From Cyclobacterium marinum DSM 745 (GTDB lineage: Bacteria > Bacteroidota > Bacteroidia > Cytophagales > Cyclobacteriaceae), in assembly GCF_000222485.1 (NCBI RefSeq), contig NC_015914.1, positions 6,120,001 through 6,184,000 on the forward strand: a stretch of DNA of 64,000 bases. The letters are read 5' to 3'. Both the position numbers and the translations under genes were made by a program. Below, piece by piece: positions 36,885 through 46,522 of this stretch. Each line of letters starts with the position of its first letter. The stretch's first letter is position 1. The notes under the pieces were generated by a model that was given only the letters and a program-made list of their open reading frames with translations, was not told the DNA's origin and did no database searches.

Positions 36885-39026
36885 ATGACAATAAAACAAA
36901 TCATAAGGCTTCTTTGGAAAAACAAATTTTGGATTTTTTTAACACCTTTATTTGTAGCTGTTGGCGTATTCTTTCTTACCCAAAACCTCCCGAGAGAATA
37001 CGAAAGTTCTACCCTTATTTTTACTAATCCTACATCAGACAGGGGTGCCACTGATGGTGGCGTGGTAAGAATGGATTTTTACACGTCTAATAATCTTTTT
37101 GATAATTTAACATTAATAGTAAAATCCAGAACTACTATACAAGAAGCCTCTTTAAAATTATTGGCCAAGCACATGGCCCTTCCCGCACAAGACGATGAGA
37201 TACTGTGTGCAGAGGCTTACCTTGACTTAAAAACACATATCCCCTCCCCTCTATGGGAAGAACTAGCTGTAGTTAATGATGAAGAGAATACGCTGAATAA
37301 TATCATTGATAACTTGCTAAATGATGAAAACTCTCCAATTGAATATTTATTAAGAGAACACGAGTATTATTCCATCAATAAAATACTTGGTCGATTATCA
37401 GTTTCCCGGAAATTTTCAAGTGACATGATGGAGGTAAAATACAGCTCCAATGATGCAGGTATTTGCTACTACACCCTAAAATACATTGCTGAGTCCTTTA
37501 TGAATGGTTACTCAAAAATGAAGGAGCTGGAAAATATTAATACCATTGCTTACTTCCAAAACCAGCTATCCATTGCGCAAGCCAAACTAAGGGACGCTGA
37601 AGAAAATTTAAAGGGGTTTATGGCCGATAATCGAATATTAAACTATTACGAACAAGGGAAATACCTCGATATTGCAAAATTGGAGCATGACCAAGATGAG
37701 GAACGTTCAAGAAGACTTCTTTCCGGTACTGGCTATAATTTAGAACAGATCGAGGAGATGTTTGAAAATTTTGATCAGCGTCAAGTCATCATTGAAAATA
37801 TATCTTTGTTACAGGATGAAATAGTAACTAGAAATTTAAAAATTCAGGGACTTTCTGTATTAGAAAACCAAGAGCCCCAAATAAGAAATCTTGAAAATGA
37901 GATTGAGAGTTTAGAAAAAGAAATAAAAGTGCTTTCAGATGATTTGTTTAAAAATAGCAATTCAATTCAGGGAGTGCAAAGAGAAACCATTCTTGACCAA
38001 TGGCTGTCTTTAAAAATATCTTATGAAGAACAAAAGCAGGCACTTGAAGTGATGAAAACCCGAAAATCCTACCTGCTCGATAAAATTGATGAATTTGCAC
38101 CTTTAGGGGCTGAATTGAAAAAACTGGAAAGGGAGGTTAGTGTCAATGAAGACCAATACCTTTCAATCTTACATGGGCTCAATATGGCGTACCTTCAGAA
38201 ATACGACCTGGAAATGGCTTCGACCCAGAAACTAATTGATGAACCTTATTACCCCAAGACAGCATTGGCCTCTAAAAGAATGCTAATGGTAATTGGTGGC
38301 ATGCTGGGTACGGGTGGACTTGTGCTTACAGTAGTGCTACTTTCTTTTTTCTTAGATTCTTCTATAAAATCAGGCAAAAATGCTACCAAATTAACCACGC
38401 TTCCTGTTGCAGGAGGTTGGTTAAATGAAGATGCTATCTCCAAAAGCATTTATTTGGATGAATTGCATAACAACCAAATCAAATTATTTTATAATAATTT
38501 GAGCATGCATTTTCCTGAGAATGGCCAAAAAATCATACTCTTTTATAGCCATCAAAAAGGAGAAGGGAAAACTTTTTTAATTGACCATCTGGTCAAAGAA
38601 CTTACAAGACAAAATAGGAGCACTATATTTTGTGGAAATGAAGCTGACGCAAAAAAGGTAGTTTGTGAAAGCTTAGTAATTGATGAACAGACCATTTCCA
38701 ATCCTAAAAAAGAATCGTATTTCTGGGAAGAAACCCTAACCAAATTGCCCCATGAATTTGTATTATGGGAGTTGCCAAACATTAAAGAGAAACCCTTCAA
38801 CTATTCCTTAATTAACAAATCAAATGTATTGGTGTTGGTGACTGATGCAGGTAGATCTTGGACATCCTCCGATGCATTTATTAATAATGGAATTACAGAA
38901 ATGGTAAAAACCTCTCATTTGGTATGGTTAAATAAAATGCAAGCGGATGAACTAGAAGACATTAATGGTGAAATACCAAAGAAAAGATCTTCAATTAGAA
39001 CAAAATTTAAGCAGTTACTATCCTAA
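36885..39026 (+). CDS. Wzz/BY-kinase-like chain-length and co-polymerase protein
   Basis: A 713-residue inner-membrane protein. A membrane helix at about 15-34 is followed by the Wzz segment (REYESSTLIFTNP), long coiled coils (about 215-440) and a second membrane helix (about 465-488). Next comes a cytoplasmic P-loop domain with Walker A HQKGEGKTF at 556-564. The Walker A' motif of bacterial tyrosine kinases (I.D.D) is not evident, where VLWELPN stands instead. The C-terminus KRSSIRTKFKQLL has no tyrosine cluster. It therefore resembles a BY-kinase that may have lost catalysis while keeping its scaffold role. It is one base after the TolC-like gene and 18 bases before the ligase/polymerase. 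Confidence 0.9.
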   Translation: MTIKQIIRLLWKNKFWIFLTPLFVAVGVFFLTQNLPREYESSTLIFTNPTSDRGATDGGVVRMDFYTSNNLFDNLTLIVKSRTTIQEASLKLLAKHMALPAQDDEILCAEAYLDLKTHIPSPLWEELAVVNDEENTLNNIIDNLLNDENSPIEYLLREHEYYSINKILGRLSVSRKFSSDMMEVKYSSNDAGICYYTLKYIAESFMNGYSKMKELENINTIAYFQNQLSIAQAKLRDAEENLKGFMADNRILNYYEQGKYLDIAKLEHDQDEERSRRLLSGTGYNLEQIEEMFENFDQRQVIIENISLLQDEIVTRNLKIQGLSVLENQEPQIRNLENEIESLEKEIKVLSDDLFKNSNSIQGVQRETILDQWLSLKISYEEQKQALEVMKTRKSYLLDKIDEFAPLGAELKKLEREVSVNEDQYLSILHGLNMAYLQKYDLEMASTQKLIDEPYYPKTALASKRMLMVIGGMLGTGGLVLTVVLLSFFLDSSIKSGKNATKLTTLPVAGGWLNEDAISKSIYLDELHNNQIKLFYNNLSMHFPENGQKIILFYSHQKGEGKTFLIDHLVKELTRQNRSTIFCGNEADAKKVVCESLVIDEQTISNPKKESYFWEETLTKLPHEFVLWELPNIKEKPFNYSLINKSNVLVLVTDAGRSWTSSDAFINNGITEMVKTSHLVWLNKMQADELEDINGEIPKKRSSIRTKFKQLLS

Positions 39027-39044
39027 AGGGTACTTCTAACTACT

Positions 39045-40472
39045 ATGCAAATCACCAAAGCAAATATCTCAAATAAAGTTTTTGCCCTGCTATTGGCCGG
39101 GCTTTTGAGTTTGTTTGTGGTTAAAACCGGGGTGATGGGTATTGGTTTAATGCTTGTCTTTCCTTTTGTATTGGCAGGTGGGATTTTTATGATGAGTCAC
39201 CCTAACAAGTCACTAGCCGCAGGATTAATTTTTGCTTTTTTATCCATAGGTGCCATAAGATATGTCCCCAATTTACCTTTAGGGCTAACTGTGGATTTTG
39301 CATTGGCCATGTTAATTGTCAGTGCTCTTTTTCACAATAAAGTCGAGACCGATTTTTCAAAATTACACAATAGCCTCATTTTAGTTACACTAATTTGGAT
39401 GGGGTATAATGTGGCAGAAATCTTTAATCCTGAAGCGAGAAGTGTTACGGCTTGGTTTTATGCGGTAAGAGGCACCGCTTTGTATATGTTCCTCACAGTT
39501 CCTCTTACACTATTGTATGCCAATAAACCCTCTGATTTAAATCGCCTATTTATAATTGTTTTTGCTTTAAGCATACTGGCTTCATTTTGGGGTTTGAGAC
39601 AATTTTATATTGGCCTTGATTATGCTGAAAACAGATGGCTAGATGCGGGCTCCCGGTCAACTCATGTCCTTTTTGGCAATTTAAGGGTATTTAGCTTTTT
39701 TTCAGATGCTGGGCAATTTGGAGCAGGAATAGCTCATTCAGGGGTAATGGCTATGGTATTGGCACTGGGGCCTTTTTCATTAAAGAAAAGAATTTTATTT
39801 GCTGTGATGGCGCTTTTATTTTTTTACTTGATGATAATGAGTGGCACCAGAGGAGCTTTAATGGTTCCTGTTGCAGGCTCTTTAGCTTATTTATTTGCTT
39901 CAAAAAACTATAGGCTTATGCTTGCCGGGTTGATTGCCCTTGGCCTAGCTTTTTCATTTCTAAAATTCACTACCATAGCCAATAACAATTACCAAGTCCG
40001 TAGAATGAGGTCTGCATTAGATCCATCAGACCCATCATTAAATGTTAGGTACTTAAACCAACGGAAATTTTCAGAATACTTAAAAACCAGACCCTTTGGG
40101 GGAGGTATTGGCACTTCGGGCTCATGGGGCCAAAGATTTAGCCCAGGCACATTTTTAGCGGAAACACCTAATGACAGTTGGTTTGTAAAAATATGGGCAG
40201 AGATGGGTATAGTAGGTTTATACCTACACATAGGCATTTTGGCTTTTATAGCCGGAATGGGGCTGCTAAAAATATGGAAAGTCAAGGATCCTAGATTACG
40301 GCAAAAACTATTGGCTTTATTCGGAGGCTATGTCGGTATAGCTGCAGCGTCTTATGGCAACCCACTGTTGGGGCAAATGCCTACAGGAATCATTCTTTAT
40401 ATGTCATGGGCTTATTTTTTTCTAGCTGAAGACATGGATAAAAGTTTAAATAAACAATCAGAAAATGAATAA
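39045..40472 (+). CDS. O-antigen ligase/polymerase-family membrane protein
   Basis: A 475-residue polytopic protein with about 11 membrane helices. The Wzy_C-type periplasmic loop lies in the middle to last third: RRMRSALDPSDPSLNVRYL, then YLKTRPFGGGIGTSGSWG, and ETPNDSWFVKIWAEMGIVGLYL. The pattern 'R..........P..G.G' and 'hN.ylq...E.Gi.Gl' is that of O-antigen ligases (WaaL) and polymerases (Wzy). In an operon with a flippase, a Wzz-like protein and glycosyltransferases, the polymerase role is more likely. The last 8 bases overlap the next glycosyltransferase gene. Confidence 0.9.
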   Translation: MQITKANISNKVFALLLAGLLSLFVVKTGVMGIGLMLVFPFVLAGGIFMMSHPNKSLAAGLIFAFLSIGAIRYVPNLPLGLTVDFALAMLIVSALFHNKVETDFSKLHNSLILVTLIWMGYNVAEIFNPEARSVTAWFYAVRGTALYMFLTVPLTLLYANKPSDLNRLFIIVFALSILASFWGLRQFYIGLDYAENRWLDAGSRSTHVLFGNLRVFSFFSDAGQFGAGIAHSGVMAMVLALGPFSLKKRILFAVMALLFFYLMIMSGTRGALMVPVAGSLAYLFASKNYRLMLAGLIALGLAFSFLKFTTIANNNYQVRRMRSALDPSDPSLNVRYLNQRKFSEYLKTRPFGGGIGTSGSWGQRFSPGTFLAETPNDSWFVKIWAEMGIVGLYLHIGILAFIAGMGLLKIWKVKDPRLRQKLLALFGGYVGIAAASYGNPLLGQMPTGIILYMSWAYFFLAEDMDKSLNKQSENE

Positions 40473-41373
40473 ACCACTGATCTCTGTCATCACCATCAAC
40501 TACAACGGCCTGGTTCATACCATGGGTTTTTTAGAATCATTTCAAAAGGTAAGCTATCCGAATGTAGAAATTATAGTGGTAGACAATGCTTCCAAAGAAT
40601 CTCCGGATAGTATCCTCGATAAATATCCTGAAACCATCCTTATAAAAAGCCCGGTTAATGAGGGGTTCGCAGGTGGAAATAATAGAGGTATGGAAGTTGC
40701 TAAAGGTGATTTTTTCTTTCTGATTAACAATGATACTGAAGTTGCTCCTGACTTGCTTGAGACCCTATTGGAACGGACCGAAATAGTTGAAAATGTAGGT
40801 TTGGTTTGTCCTAAGATACTCTACCATGAAGAACCTGACATTATACAATATGCAGGTTTTTCAGCCATAAATCCCATTACCGGAAGAGGTAGAGGTAAAG
40901 GTTATTTGGAAAAGGATGAAGGTCAATACCAAGTAGCTGAAATCACTCAATTGGCACATGGTGCTGCCATGTTTATTCCCAGAAAGGTTGTCAAGGAAAT
41001 AGGACTTATGGCAGAGCTATACTTTTTATATTATGAAGAAATGGATTACTGTGAACGCATCAAACAAGCAGGTTATGATATATGGTACGAACCTAAGAGC
41101 TATATTCTTCACAAAGAGTCTATGAGTGTAGGAAAAAACTCTCTGCTCAAAACTTATTATATGAGTAGAAACAGGTGGTTATACCTTAGAAGAAATGTAG
41201 CTTATCCTTTGTTTTTCTTTACAGCCGGGTATTATATGCTCATAGCCCTTCCAAAAAATCTATTGGTTCATGCCTTTAAGTTTGAATGGGGCCATTTTGG
41301 AAAGTATTTTAAAGGCTTTGTTGACGGGCTTTTTCTGAAAGACATCAAGGAAAACCCCACTTTAAACAACTAA
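40465..41373 (+). CDS. Family 2 glycosyltransferase (WbbL/rhamnosyltransferase-like)
   Basis: A 302-residue GT-A enzyme. The nucleotide-sugar site is in VITINYNGLVHT and IIVVDNASKESPD, and the metal motif is LINNDTEVAPD, preceded by NEGFAGGNNRGM. The acceptor region has AHGAAMFIPRKVVKEIG, then FLYYEEMDYCERIKQAG and HKESMSVGKNS. A C-terminal amphipathic/membrane segment (about 250-272) may hold it at the inner membrane. It overlaps the upstream gene by 8 bases and precedes the next by 12 bases. The family includes rhamnosyltransferases, but the sugar cannot be fixed from sequence. Confidence 0.92.
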   Translation: MNKPLISVITINYNGLVHTMGFLESFQKVSYPNVEIIVVDNASKESPDSILDKYPETILIKSPVNEGFAGGNNRGMEVAKGDFFFLINNDTEVAPDLLETLLERTEIVENVGLVCPKILYHEEPDIIQYAGFSAINPITGRGRGKGYLEKDEGQYQVAEITQLAHGAAMFIPRKVVKEIGLMAELYFLYYEEMDYCERIKQAGYDIWYEPKSYILHKESMSVGKNSLLKTYYMSRNRWLYLRRNVAYPLFFFTAGYYMLIALPKNLLVHAFKFEWGHFGKYFKGFVDGLFLKDIKENPTLNN

Positions 41374-41385
41374 ACAAAACGGACA

Positions 41386-42519
41386 ATGAGGATAGGTATA
41401 GAAGCACAACGCATTTTTAGAGAAAAAAAGCATGGCATGGACATGGTGGCCCTTGCCCTAATCAAAAACTTGCAACAGCTAGACACCGAAAATGAATATT
41501 TCATCTTTGTAAATGATACAGAAGACCCTTCTGCAATAAAAGAAACAAAAAACTTTAAAATTGTCCCCCTTACCCCTGCACCTTACCCAATTTGGGAACA
41601 AAAACACTTAGCTAAAGCGGTAAAAACTTATCAATTAGATCTTCTTCACTGCACCAGTAATACGGCTCCTGTTGCATGTTCCGTTCCGCTTTTAATAACT
41701 CTCCACGACATTATCTATTTGGAAAAAATCAACCTAAAAGAAGGTACCTGGTACCAAAGACTTGGAAACATCTACAGAAGATGGAATGTGCCAAAAGTAG
41801 TGAAAAAAGCAGCAATGATATTTACAGTCTCTCATTATGAACAGAAAAGGATTGTTCAGCATTTCAATATGAAAGATGATGCTGTTCAAGTGGTGTATAA
41901 CGGTGTAGCCAATCATTTTAAGGTAGAATCTCCAGAAAAACAGGAAATTATTCGCAATAAATACAATTTACCTAAGGCATTCATTCTATTTCTGGGAAAT
42001 ACAGATCCTAAGAAAAATCTCAAAGGAGTGTTAAAAAGTTTAGCCATTCTTGATAAAAAAAAGGTGGATTATCCGGACATAGTAATGCCAGACTTTGGCA
42101 AAGAAGTACTGGTAAGTATGTTGAATGAGATTAAGGCGCCTCAACTGCTTTCAAAAATTCACCTGACCGGTTATATTCCCAACGAAGATTTACCTGCCAT
42201 ATACAGTCAGGCTAAAGTATTTTTATACCCTTCATTAAGAGAGAGTTTTGGCCTCCCTATTTTGGAAGGAATGGCATGTGGTTGTCCAGTAATCACCGCT
42301 AACACCTCCTCTATGCCGGAAGTTGCAGGTGATGCTGCCATTATTGTTGACCCCTTTGACCCTTCGGCTATTAGTGCCGGCATAGAGAAGATATTGTCAG
42401 ACGAAGTCCTTAGAAAAGAACTTATCAGTAAAGGCTATGATAGACCCCCATTTTTTGACTATAAAAAAGGGGCATTGGACACACTCACTGCCTATAAAAA
42501 AATCCATGCTACACAATGA
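41386..42519 (+). CDS. Family 4 glycosyltransferase (GT-B)
   Basis: A 377-residue GT-B enzyme. The N-terminal half carries MRIGIEAQRIF and LLHCTSNTAPV, plus LLITLHDIIYL. The C-terminal donor half has ILFLGNTDPKKNLKGVL and LTGYIPNEDLPAIYSQAKVFLYPSLRESFGLPILEGMACG in pieces, which includes the conserved E-x7-E (ESFGLPILE), then VITANTSSMPEVAGDAAIIVDP. This matches the GT4/mannosyltransferase type. The end overlaps the flippase start by 4 bases, so the two are coupled. Cytoplasmic, acting on the lipid-linked repeat unit. Confidence 0.93.
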   Translation: MRIGIEAQRIFREKKHGMDMVALALIKNLQQLDTENEYFIFVNDTEDPSAIKETKNFKIVPLTPAPYPIWEQKHLAKAVKTYQLDLLHCTSNTAPVACSVPLLITLHDIIYLEKINLKEGTWYQRLGNIYRRWNVPKVVKKAAMIFTVSHYEQKRIVQHFNMKDDAVQVVYNGVANHFKVESPEKQEIIRNKYNLPKAFILFLGNTDPKKNLKGVLKSLAILDKKKVDYPDIVMPDFGKEVLVSMLNEIKAPQLLSKIHLTGYIPNEDLPAIYSQAKVFLYPSLRESFGLPILEGMACGCPVITANTSSMPEVAGDAAIIVDPFDPSAISAGIEKILSDEVLRKELISKGYDRPPFFDYKKGALDTLTAYKKIHATQ

Positions 42520-43850
42520 CTGATAAGAAATATTGGCTTACCGGTGGTTTTTTCACCATGATGCACCGAGGTGTAGATTTTGTTCTTGGCTTCATCGGTT
42601 TTATGCTTCTTGTGAGGGTATTTAGTCCTGAGGAATTTGGGATTTGGGTTTTACTTATCACCATAGTTGCAATAATTGATATGGCTAGAAATGGTTTCAT
42701 TCAAAATGGAATGATCAAATTTCTAGTAGGAAAAGAAAAGGCTATTCAAGCAAAAATACAAACCGCTTCAGTATGGCTAAACACGGCATTAACCTTGATA
42801 TTGGTTTTCTTATTGTGGATTTTGGCTGGGCCTCTAGAAAAATTATTAAATGCTAATGGTTTAGCTGACCTAATAAAAATTCATTCCTTGATCCTTCCGG
42901 TATTGATTTTACATACACACAATATGGTATTGATGCAGGCAAAGTACGATTTCCAAGCTTATTTTTGGGCAGGCATAAGTAAAAGCCTGCCATTCTTTTT
43001 GGTGATTTTATTTGGCTATTTTTTAGACATAAAACTCAGTCTGATTGAACTGGCCTGGTATCAAAACTTGGCTTTTTTATTAGCCACAATTATGTCAGTT
43101 TATCAGGTCAGAAATTATTTAAAAATTCGTCTAAAAGCACAAAAATATTGGCTGAAAAGGATTTTTCACTTTGGAAAATATGTCTTCGGAACCAATTTAG
43201 TATCCATGTTAACCAATAGCTTGGACAAATTTTTATTAGGAGCTTTATTGTCTCCTGTACAAGTAGCCATGGCCAATACAGCAGGGAGGGTTTTGAATAT
43301 GATTGAAATTCCTGTGAATTCTATAGCTTCTATTAGTTACCCAAAAGCAGCTGAAGCTCACGATAAAAAGCAAAGCAAAATGGTTGGTGAAATCTATGAA
43401 AAGACATTGGGGATGATGTTAAGTCTCACCATTCCTTTTTGGTTATTTTGTATGCTCTTCGCCCATTATATTGTCTTGCTGATAGCAGGAGAAGCTTATT
43501 TAGATGCCGTCCCATTTTTGAGAATCATGTCATTTATGGCACTAATTAAGCCTTTTGACAGACAATCCGGAGTATTTCTAGATGCCATAGGTAAACCATT
43601 TTTTAATATGATTATGGTTTTCGGTACTTTCGTTTATGGAGCTATATTCAGCTATCTTTTCATCCAATGGTTTGGTTTAATGGGAGCTGCCTATGGCTTA
43701 ATTCTTGCCTTGTTCACCACTTCAATAATAAAATTTATCATCTTAAATAAATTCGTTGACATACGAATTGGGCAATGTTGGATAAAAGCTTTTGAAAATT
43801 ATCCCATTATGATCGAAACACTAAAAGATAAAGTGAAAAATAAATCCTGA
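42516..43850 (+). CDS. Oligosaccharide flippase (Wzx-like, MATE/MVF superfamily)
   Basis: A 444-residue protein with about 12 membrane helices. It has the polysaccharide-biosynthesis-protein opening (GGFFTMMHRGVDFVLGFIGFMLLVRVFSPEEFGIWVL in parts) and the central segment FGKYVFGTNLVSMLTNSLDKFLLGALLSP, typical of Wzx. It is the last plus-strand gene of the compact operon begun at 36125 and ends 14 bases from the convergent glycosyltransferase gene. It should move lipid-linked repeat units to the periplasmic side for the polymerase. Confidence 0.93.
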   Translation: MTDKKYWLTGGFFTMMHRGVDFVLGFIGFMLLVRVFSPEEFGIWVLLITIVAIIDMARNGFIQNGMIKFLVGKEKAIQAKIQTASVWLNTALTLILVFLLWILAGPLEKLLNANGLADLIKIHSLILPVLILHTHNMVLMQAKYDFQAYFWAGISKSLPFFLVILFGYFLDIKLSLIELAWYQNLAFLLATIMSVYQVRNYLKIRLKAQKYWLKRIFHFGKYVFGTNLVSMLTNSLDKFLLGALLSPVQVAMANTAGRVLNMIEIPVNSIASISYPKAAEAHDKKQSKMVGEIYEKTLGMMLSLTIPFWLFCMLFAHYIVLLIAGEAYLDAVPFLRIMSFMALIKPFDRQSGVFLDAIGKPFFNMIMVFGTFVYGAIFSYLFIQWFGLMGAAYGLILALFTTSIIKFIILNKFVDIRIGQCWIKAFENYPIMIETLKDKVKNKS

Positions 43851-43864
43851 AAACCATTAAAAAA

Positions 43865-45091
43865 TTATTCCCAATCTTTTTCAAGGTGCTTAAACTCATG
43901 TCTGCGCTGTTTCCATAAAACATCAATCTCCGTAATTTCATTATGGCTAGTAGCCATAAAATCCTTACTCGCCTTTCTAATATTGAGCATTCCTGAAATT
44001 TGGCCTAACACAAATAAGGGGATTTTAGGAATAGCCTGTAATACTTTCATCGGTGTTTTATTGAATAGCAATAACAATAAAAAGGCGAGTGCAAACAACA
44101 TTAAACTTCCAGTCAACAGAAAGAAATAAATCCAGTTGATAAACAAGGCAATTATAGCTAAGAGCCCACTAAGACCTACCAACACCACCATAGGTGGCAT
44201 AGCTGTCATCATGGCAAAATATACTCGGTTCCAATCCATTTTCAATAGCCCTTTACCTATTAATTTCAGGTTTTCAGGAAGCTGTCCAAAGTAGCTGTTG
44301 AGCCACCTCCCCCTTTGCCTTCCGATTTGTTCGGCTCCTGTAATTTTCTCATCAAATACTATAGCCGCTCCTGCATAGGCAATTATATACCCTTGGTCAA
44401 CCAGTTCAGATTGCAAAGATTTATCCTCTGCTACAACTACCCCCTTTTTTTCTAAAATCAATAACTCTTTGGCAATATTTTCTTCATACAGATTTTTCTC
44501 AATGGACATACCGGAACCGGCGATTGTAGAAGAGGAACCCAATTGAAAAGGAAGATTTCTGACAGCAAAGTCATAGTAATACTCTCCAAGTGCATCCAAA
44601 GAGGCATAGGTACCTTCAATATTTTTTGCAATTCTTTTCCCTTGCACAGCATTAAAACCATTGGCGTGATACTTACTGATTACGCGTAAAAAATGTGATG
44701 GAACAAGGTTATCCGGATCAAAAACAACCACATGGCTATGTCTTGTTTTCATTTCTTTTAAAACCAAGCCTAAAGAGGCCACCTTACTATTAAGAAATGG
44801 CCGGGGTTGGTAGATGGTCAGCTTTTCATGTGTCATTACATCCAATTCCCCTTCAATTCCATCTGCCACCAAATAAATATGGTAATTGCGATAATCTTGT
44901 GCAAGCAAGGCCCTCACCAACGGCCATGCAATGTCTTTTTCTTTATAAACTGTGATAACGCAAGCAAAGTCTGCCGTTAGTTCCGCTTCCTTTAATTTAA
45001 ATTTACCTCCTAAAAATGATATAAAAGTACTTAATAAAGGAAACAAAAGATAAAAGCTACAAATACAGGAAATAATAATAAATAAGATCAA
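43865..45091 (-). CDS. Processive-type family 2 glycosyltransferase with membrane helices (TTG start)
   Basis: A 408-residue enzyme. An N-terminal helix (about 2-25) precedes the GT2 core with ACVITVYKEKDI, IYLVADGIEG and VVVFDPDNLVPS (DxD-like). The acceptor segment is AGSGMSIEKNLYEE, then VVAEDKSLQSELVDQGY, and RQRGRWLNSYF is the QxxRW-like motif of processive synthases. At least two more helices follow (about 295-345), then a charged tail. The frame starts with TTG at 45091; no ATG lies before the first helix. It is oriented against the surrounding plus-strand genes and so is separately transcribed. The product polymer is unknown. Confidence 0.88.
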   Translation of the reverse strand: MILFIIISCICSFYLLFPLLSTFISFLGGKFKLKEAELTADFACVITVYKEKDIAWPLVRALLAQDYRNYHIYLVADGIEGELDVMTHEKLTIYQPRPFLNSKVASLGLVLKEMKTRHSHVVVFDPDNLVPSHFLRVISKYHANGFNAVQGKRIAKNIEGTYASLDALGEYYYDFAVRNLPFQLGSSSTIAGSGMSIEKNLYEENIAKELLILEKKGVVVAEDKSLQSELVDQGYIIAYAGAAIVFDEKITGAEQIGRQRGRWLNSYFGQLPENLKLIGKGLLKMDWNRVYFAMMTAMPPMVVLVGLSGLLAIIALFINWIYFFLLTGSLMLFALAFLLLLLFNKTPMKVLQAIPKIPLFVLGQISGMLNIRKASKDFMATSHNEITEIDVLWKQRRHEFKHLEKDWE

Positions 45092-45179
45092 AGCTTCAAA
45101 AATTAAGGATTGTTATAAACCTAAATTTAAGCTTTCCAATGCGGAAAACATTGATTATTTTAGAAAAAAAACAGCTTTT

Positions 45180-46406
45180 ATGGAGGATTTTTCAAATCTT
45201 ACGCTTGATAAGGTTACCATTGTTATGACCAGCATGTCCAGATGGGACGGTGAGTTTTCTTCTGCTTCTTGGTCACTAGCCAAAACTTTTGCCCAAAACC
45301 AAAAGGTAATTTATGTGGATTATCCATTTACCTTGCTTGATTATATGAAGGAGCGTAAAAAACCCTCCGTTGTCGCTAGAAAAAAGGCCTTGATTAATGG
45401 AACAGAAAGTCTTAAACCACTTACCCAATTTAGTCCTTTACTCTATACCCTTTGTCCACCATTAATGCTTCCAATAAACTGGTTACCCTCCGGTAAGCTC
45501 TATAATTACTTCTCAAAATGGAATGACAGAAGGTTGGCAGGGGCCATAAAAAAGGCCATAAAAGCGTTAAACGAAGAGGACTTTATCTTTTTTAATTCCT
45601 TTAATCCGCTTTATTTAAGCAAATTACCAAGTAATTTTAAACCATTGGCTTTTGTTTATCAATCTAGGGATAATATTAGGGCACTGGAACCCTACTTAAG
45701 AAAACATGGGGCAGGAAAAGAAATTGAAGCTGTAAAAAATGCAGATCTCAGCCTGGTAACTTCCCGGATGCTCCAAAAAGATTTAGAAAGTCTATCAGGA
45801 AAAAAAGTAGCCTATTTTCCAAATGCAGCGGATTTTGATTTGTTTAAAACAGCTTATGATGAAGTTGTGAAAATCCCGGAAGACCTCAAAGATATTCCTC
45901 GTCCTATAATTGGCTACACGGGTAATATTTGTCACCGCTTGGATTACAATTTGATTGAAAGTATTTGTAAAAATAATCCTGATAAAAGTGTCGTAATGGT
46001 AGGCCCTAGAAATCACCAAGGGCATACTCAAATTGATTTGGATAAAATTCCCAACCTATTCTTTACCGGACCAAAGAAAATTGAACAACTTCCTCAATAT
46101 CTGGCCCATTTTCAATTATTGATATTGCCTTTTCTTTGCAATGAGATTACCAAAAGTATCTATCCTCTTAAAATCAATGAATACTTAGCATCCGGAAAGC
46201 CAATAGTTGCTACGCCTTTTTCAGAAGACATACAGTCATTTCACCCTTTAATTAGCCTTGAAAAAATACCTGAAAATTTTAATGAAGCTATACAAAAGGA
46301 ATTGAATACTGATTCAGATCAAAAAGCAAAATCCAGGTACCTTGAGGCTTCAAAAAACACCTGGAAAGGAAGGGTAAAGTTATTTTGGCAATTACTCGGC
46401 GGTTAA
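45180..46406 (+). CDS. GT-B glycosyltransferase (family 4-like)
   Basis: A 408-residue cytoplasmic protein. The N-terminal half is VTIVMTSMSRWDGEFSSASWSLA and VIYVDYP. The C-terminal half has PRPIIGYTGNICHRLDYNLIE, VVMVGPRNHQGH, LPQYLAHFQLLILPFLCNEIT and YPLKINEYLASGKPIVATPF, where KINEYLASG is the donor-site motif. This resembles the group of bacterial transferases acting on exopolysaccharides and teichuronic acid-like polymers. Divergent from the GT2 at 43865-45091, with 88 bases between the starts. A hairpin directly at its stop may limit read-through. Confidence 0.9.
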   Translation: MEDFSNLTLDKVTIVMTSMSRWDGEFSSASWSLAKTFAQNQKVIYVDYPFTLLDYMKERKKPSVVARKKALINGTESLKPLTQFSPLLYTLCPPLMLPINWLPSGKLYNYFSKWNDRRLAGAIKKAIKALNEEDFIFFNSFNPLYLSKLPSNFKPLAFVYQSRDNIRALEPYLRKHGAGKEIEAVKNADLSLVTSRMLQKDLESLSGKKVAYFPNAADFDLFKTAYDEVVKIPEDLKDIPRPIIGYTGNICHRLDYNLIESICKNNPDKSVVMVGPRNHQGHTQIDLDKIPNLFFTGPKKIEQLPQYLAHFQLLILPFLCNEITKSIYPLKINEYLASGKPIVATPFSEDIQSFHPLISLEKIPENFNEAIQKELNTDSDQKAKSRYLEASKNTWKGRVKLFWQLLGG

Positions 46407-46433
46407 AAGGTGGCAATGTTTAGCCTTTAACCG
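46400..46433 (+). terminator. Hairpin overlapping the stop of the glycosyltransferase gene
   Basis: CGGTTAAAAGG at 46400-46410 and CCTTTAACCG at 46424-46433 pair over ten bases with one bulged A. No T tract follows, so it may act as an RNA 3'-end stabiliser or a weak terminator between convergent genes. Confidence 0.4.
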
Positions 46434-46522
46434 ACAAAATTACAATTCCATTCCCCACACCATAACGTGTCCAATCATACAAAGACACTCTAAATAGTTC
46501 AATTTTATTATTATTAACGGTA

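Noticed and set aside
42516..45091. The convergent glycosyltransferase at 43865-45091 as a sign of an inserted element
   Set aside because: No flanking repeats, no transposase and no obvious base-composition change; a separately transcribed gene is sufficient explanation.
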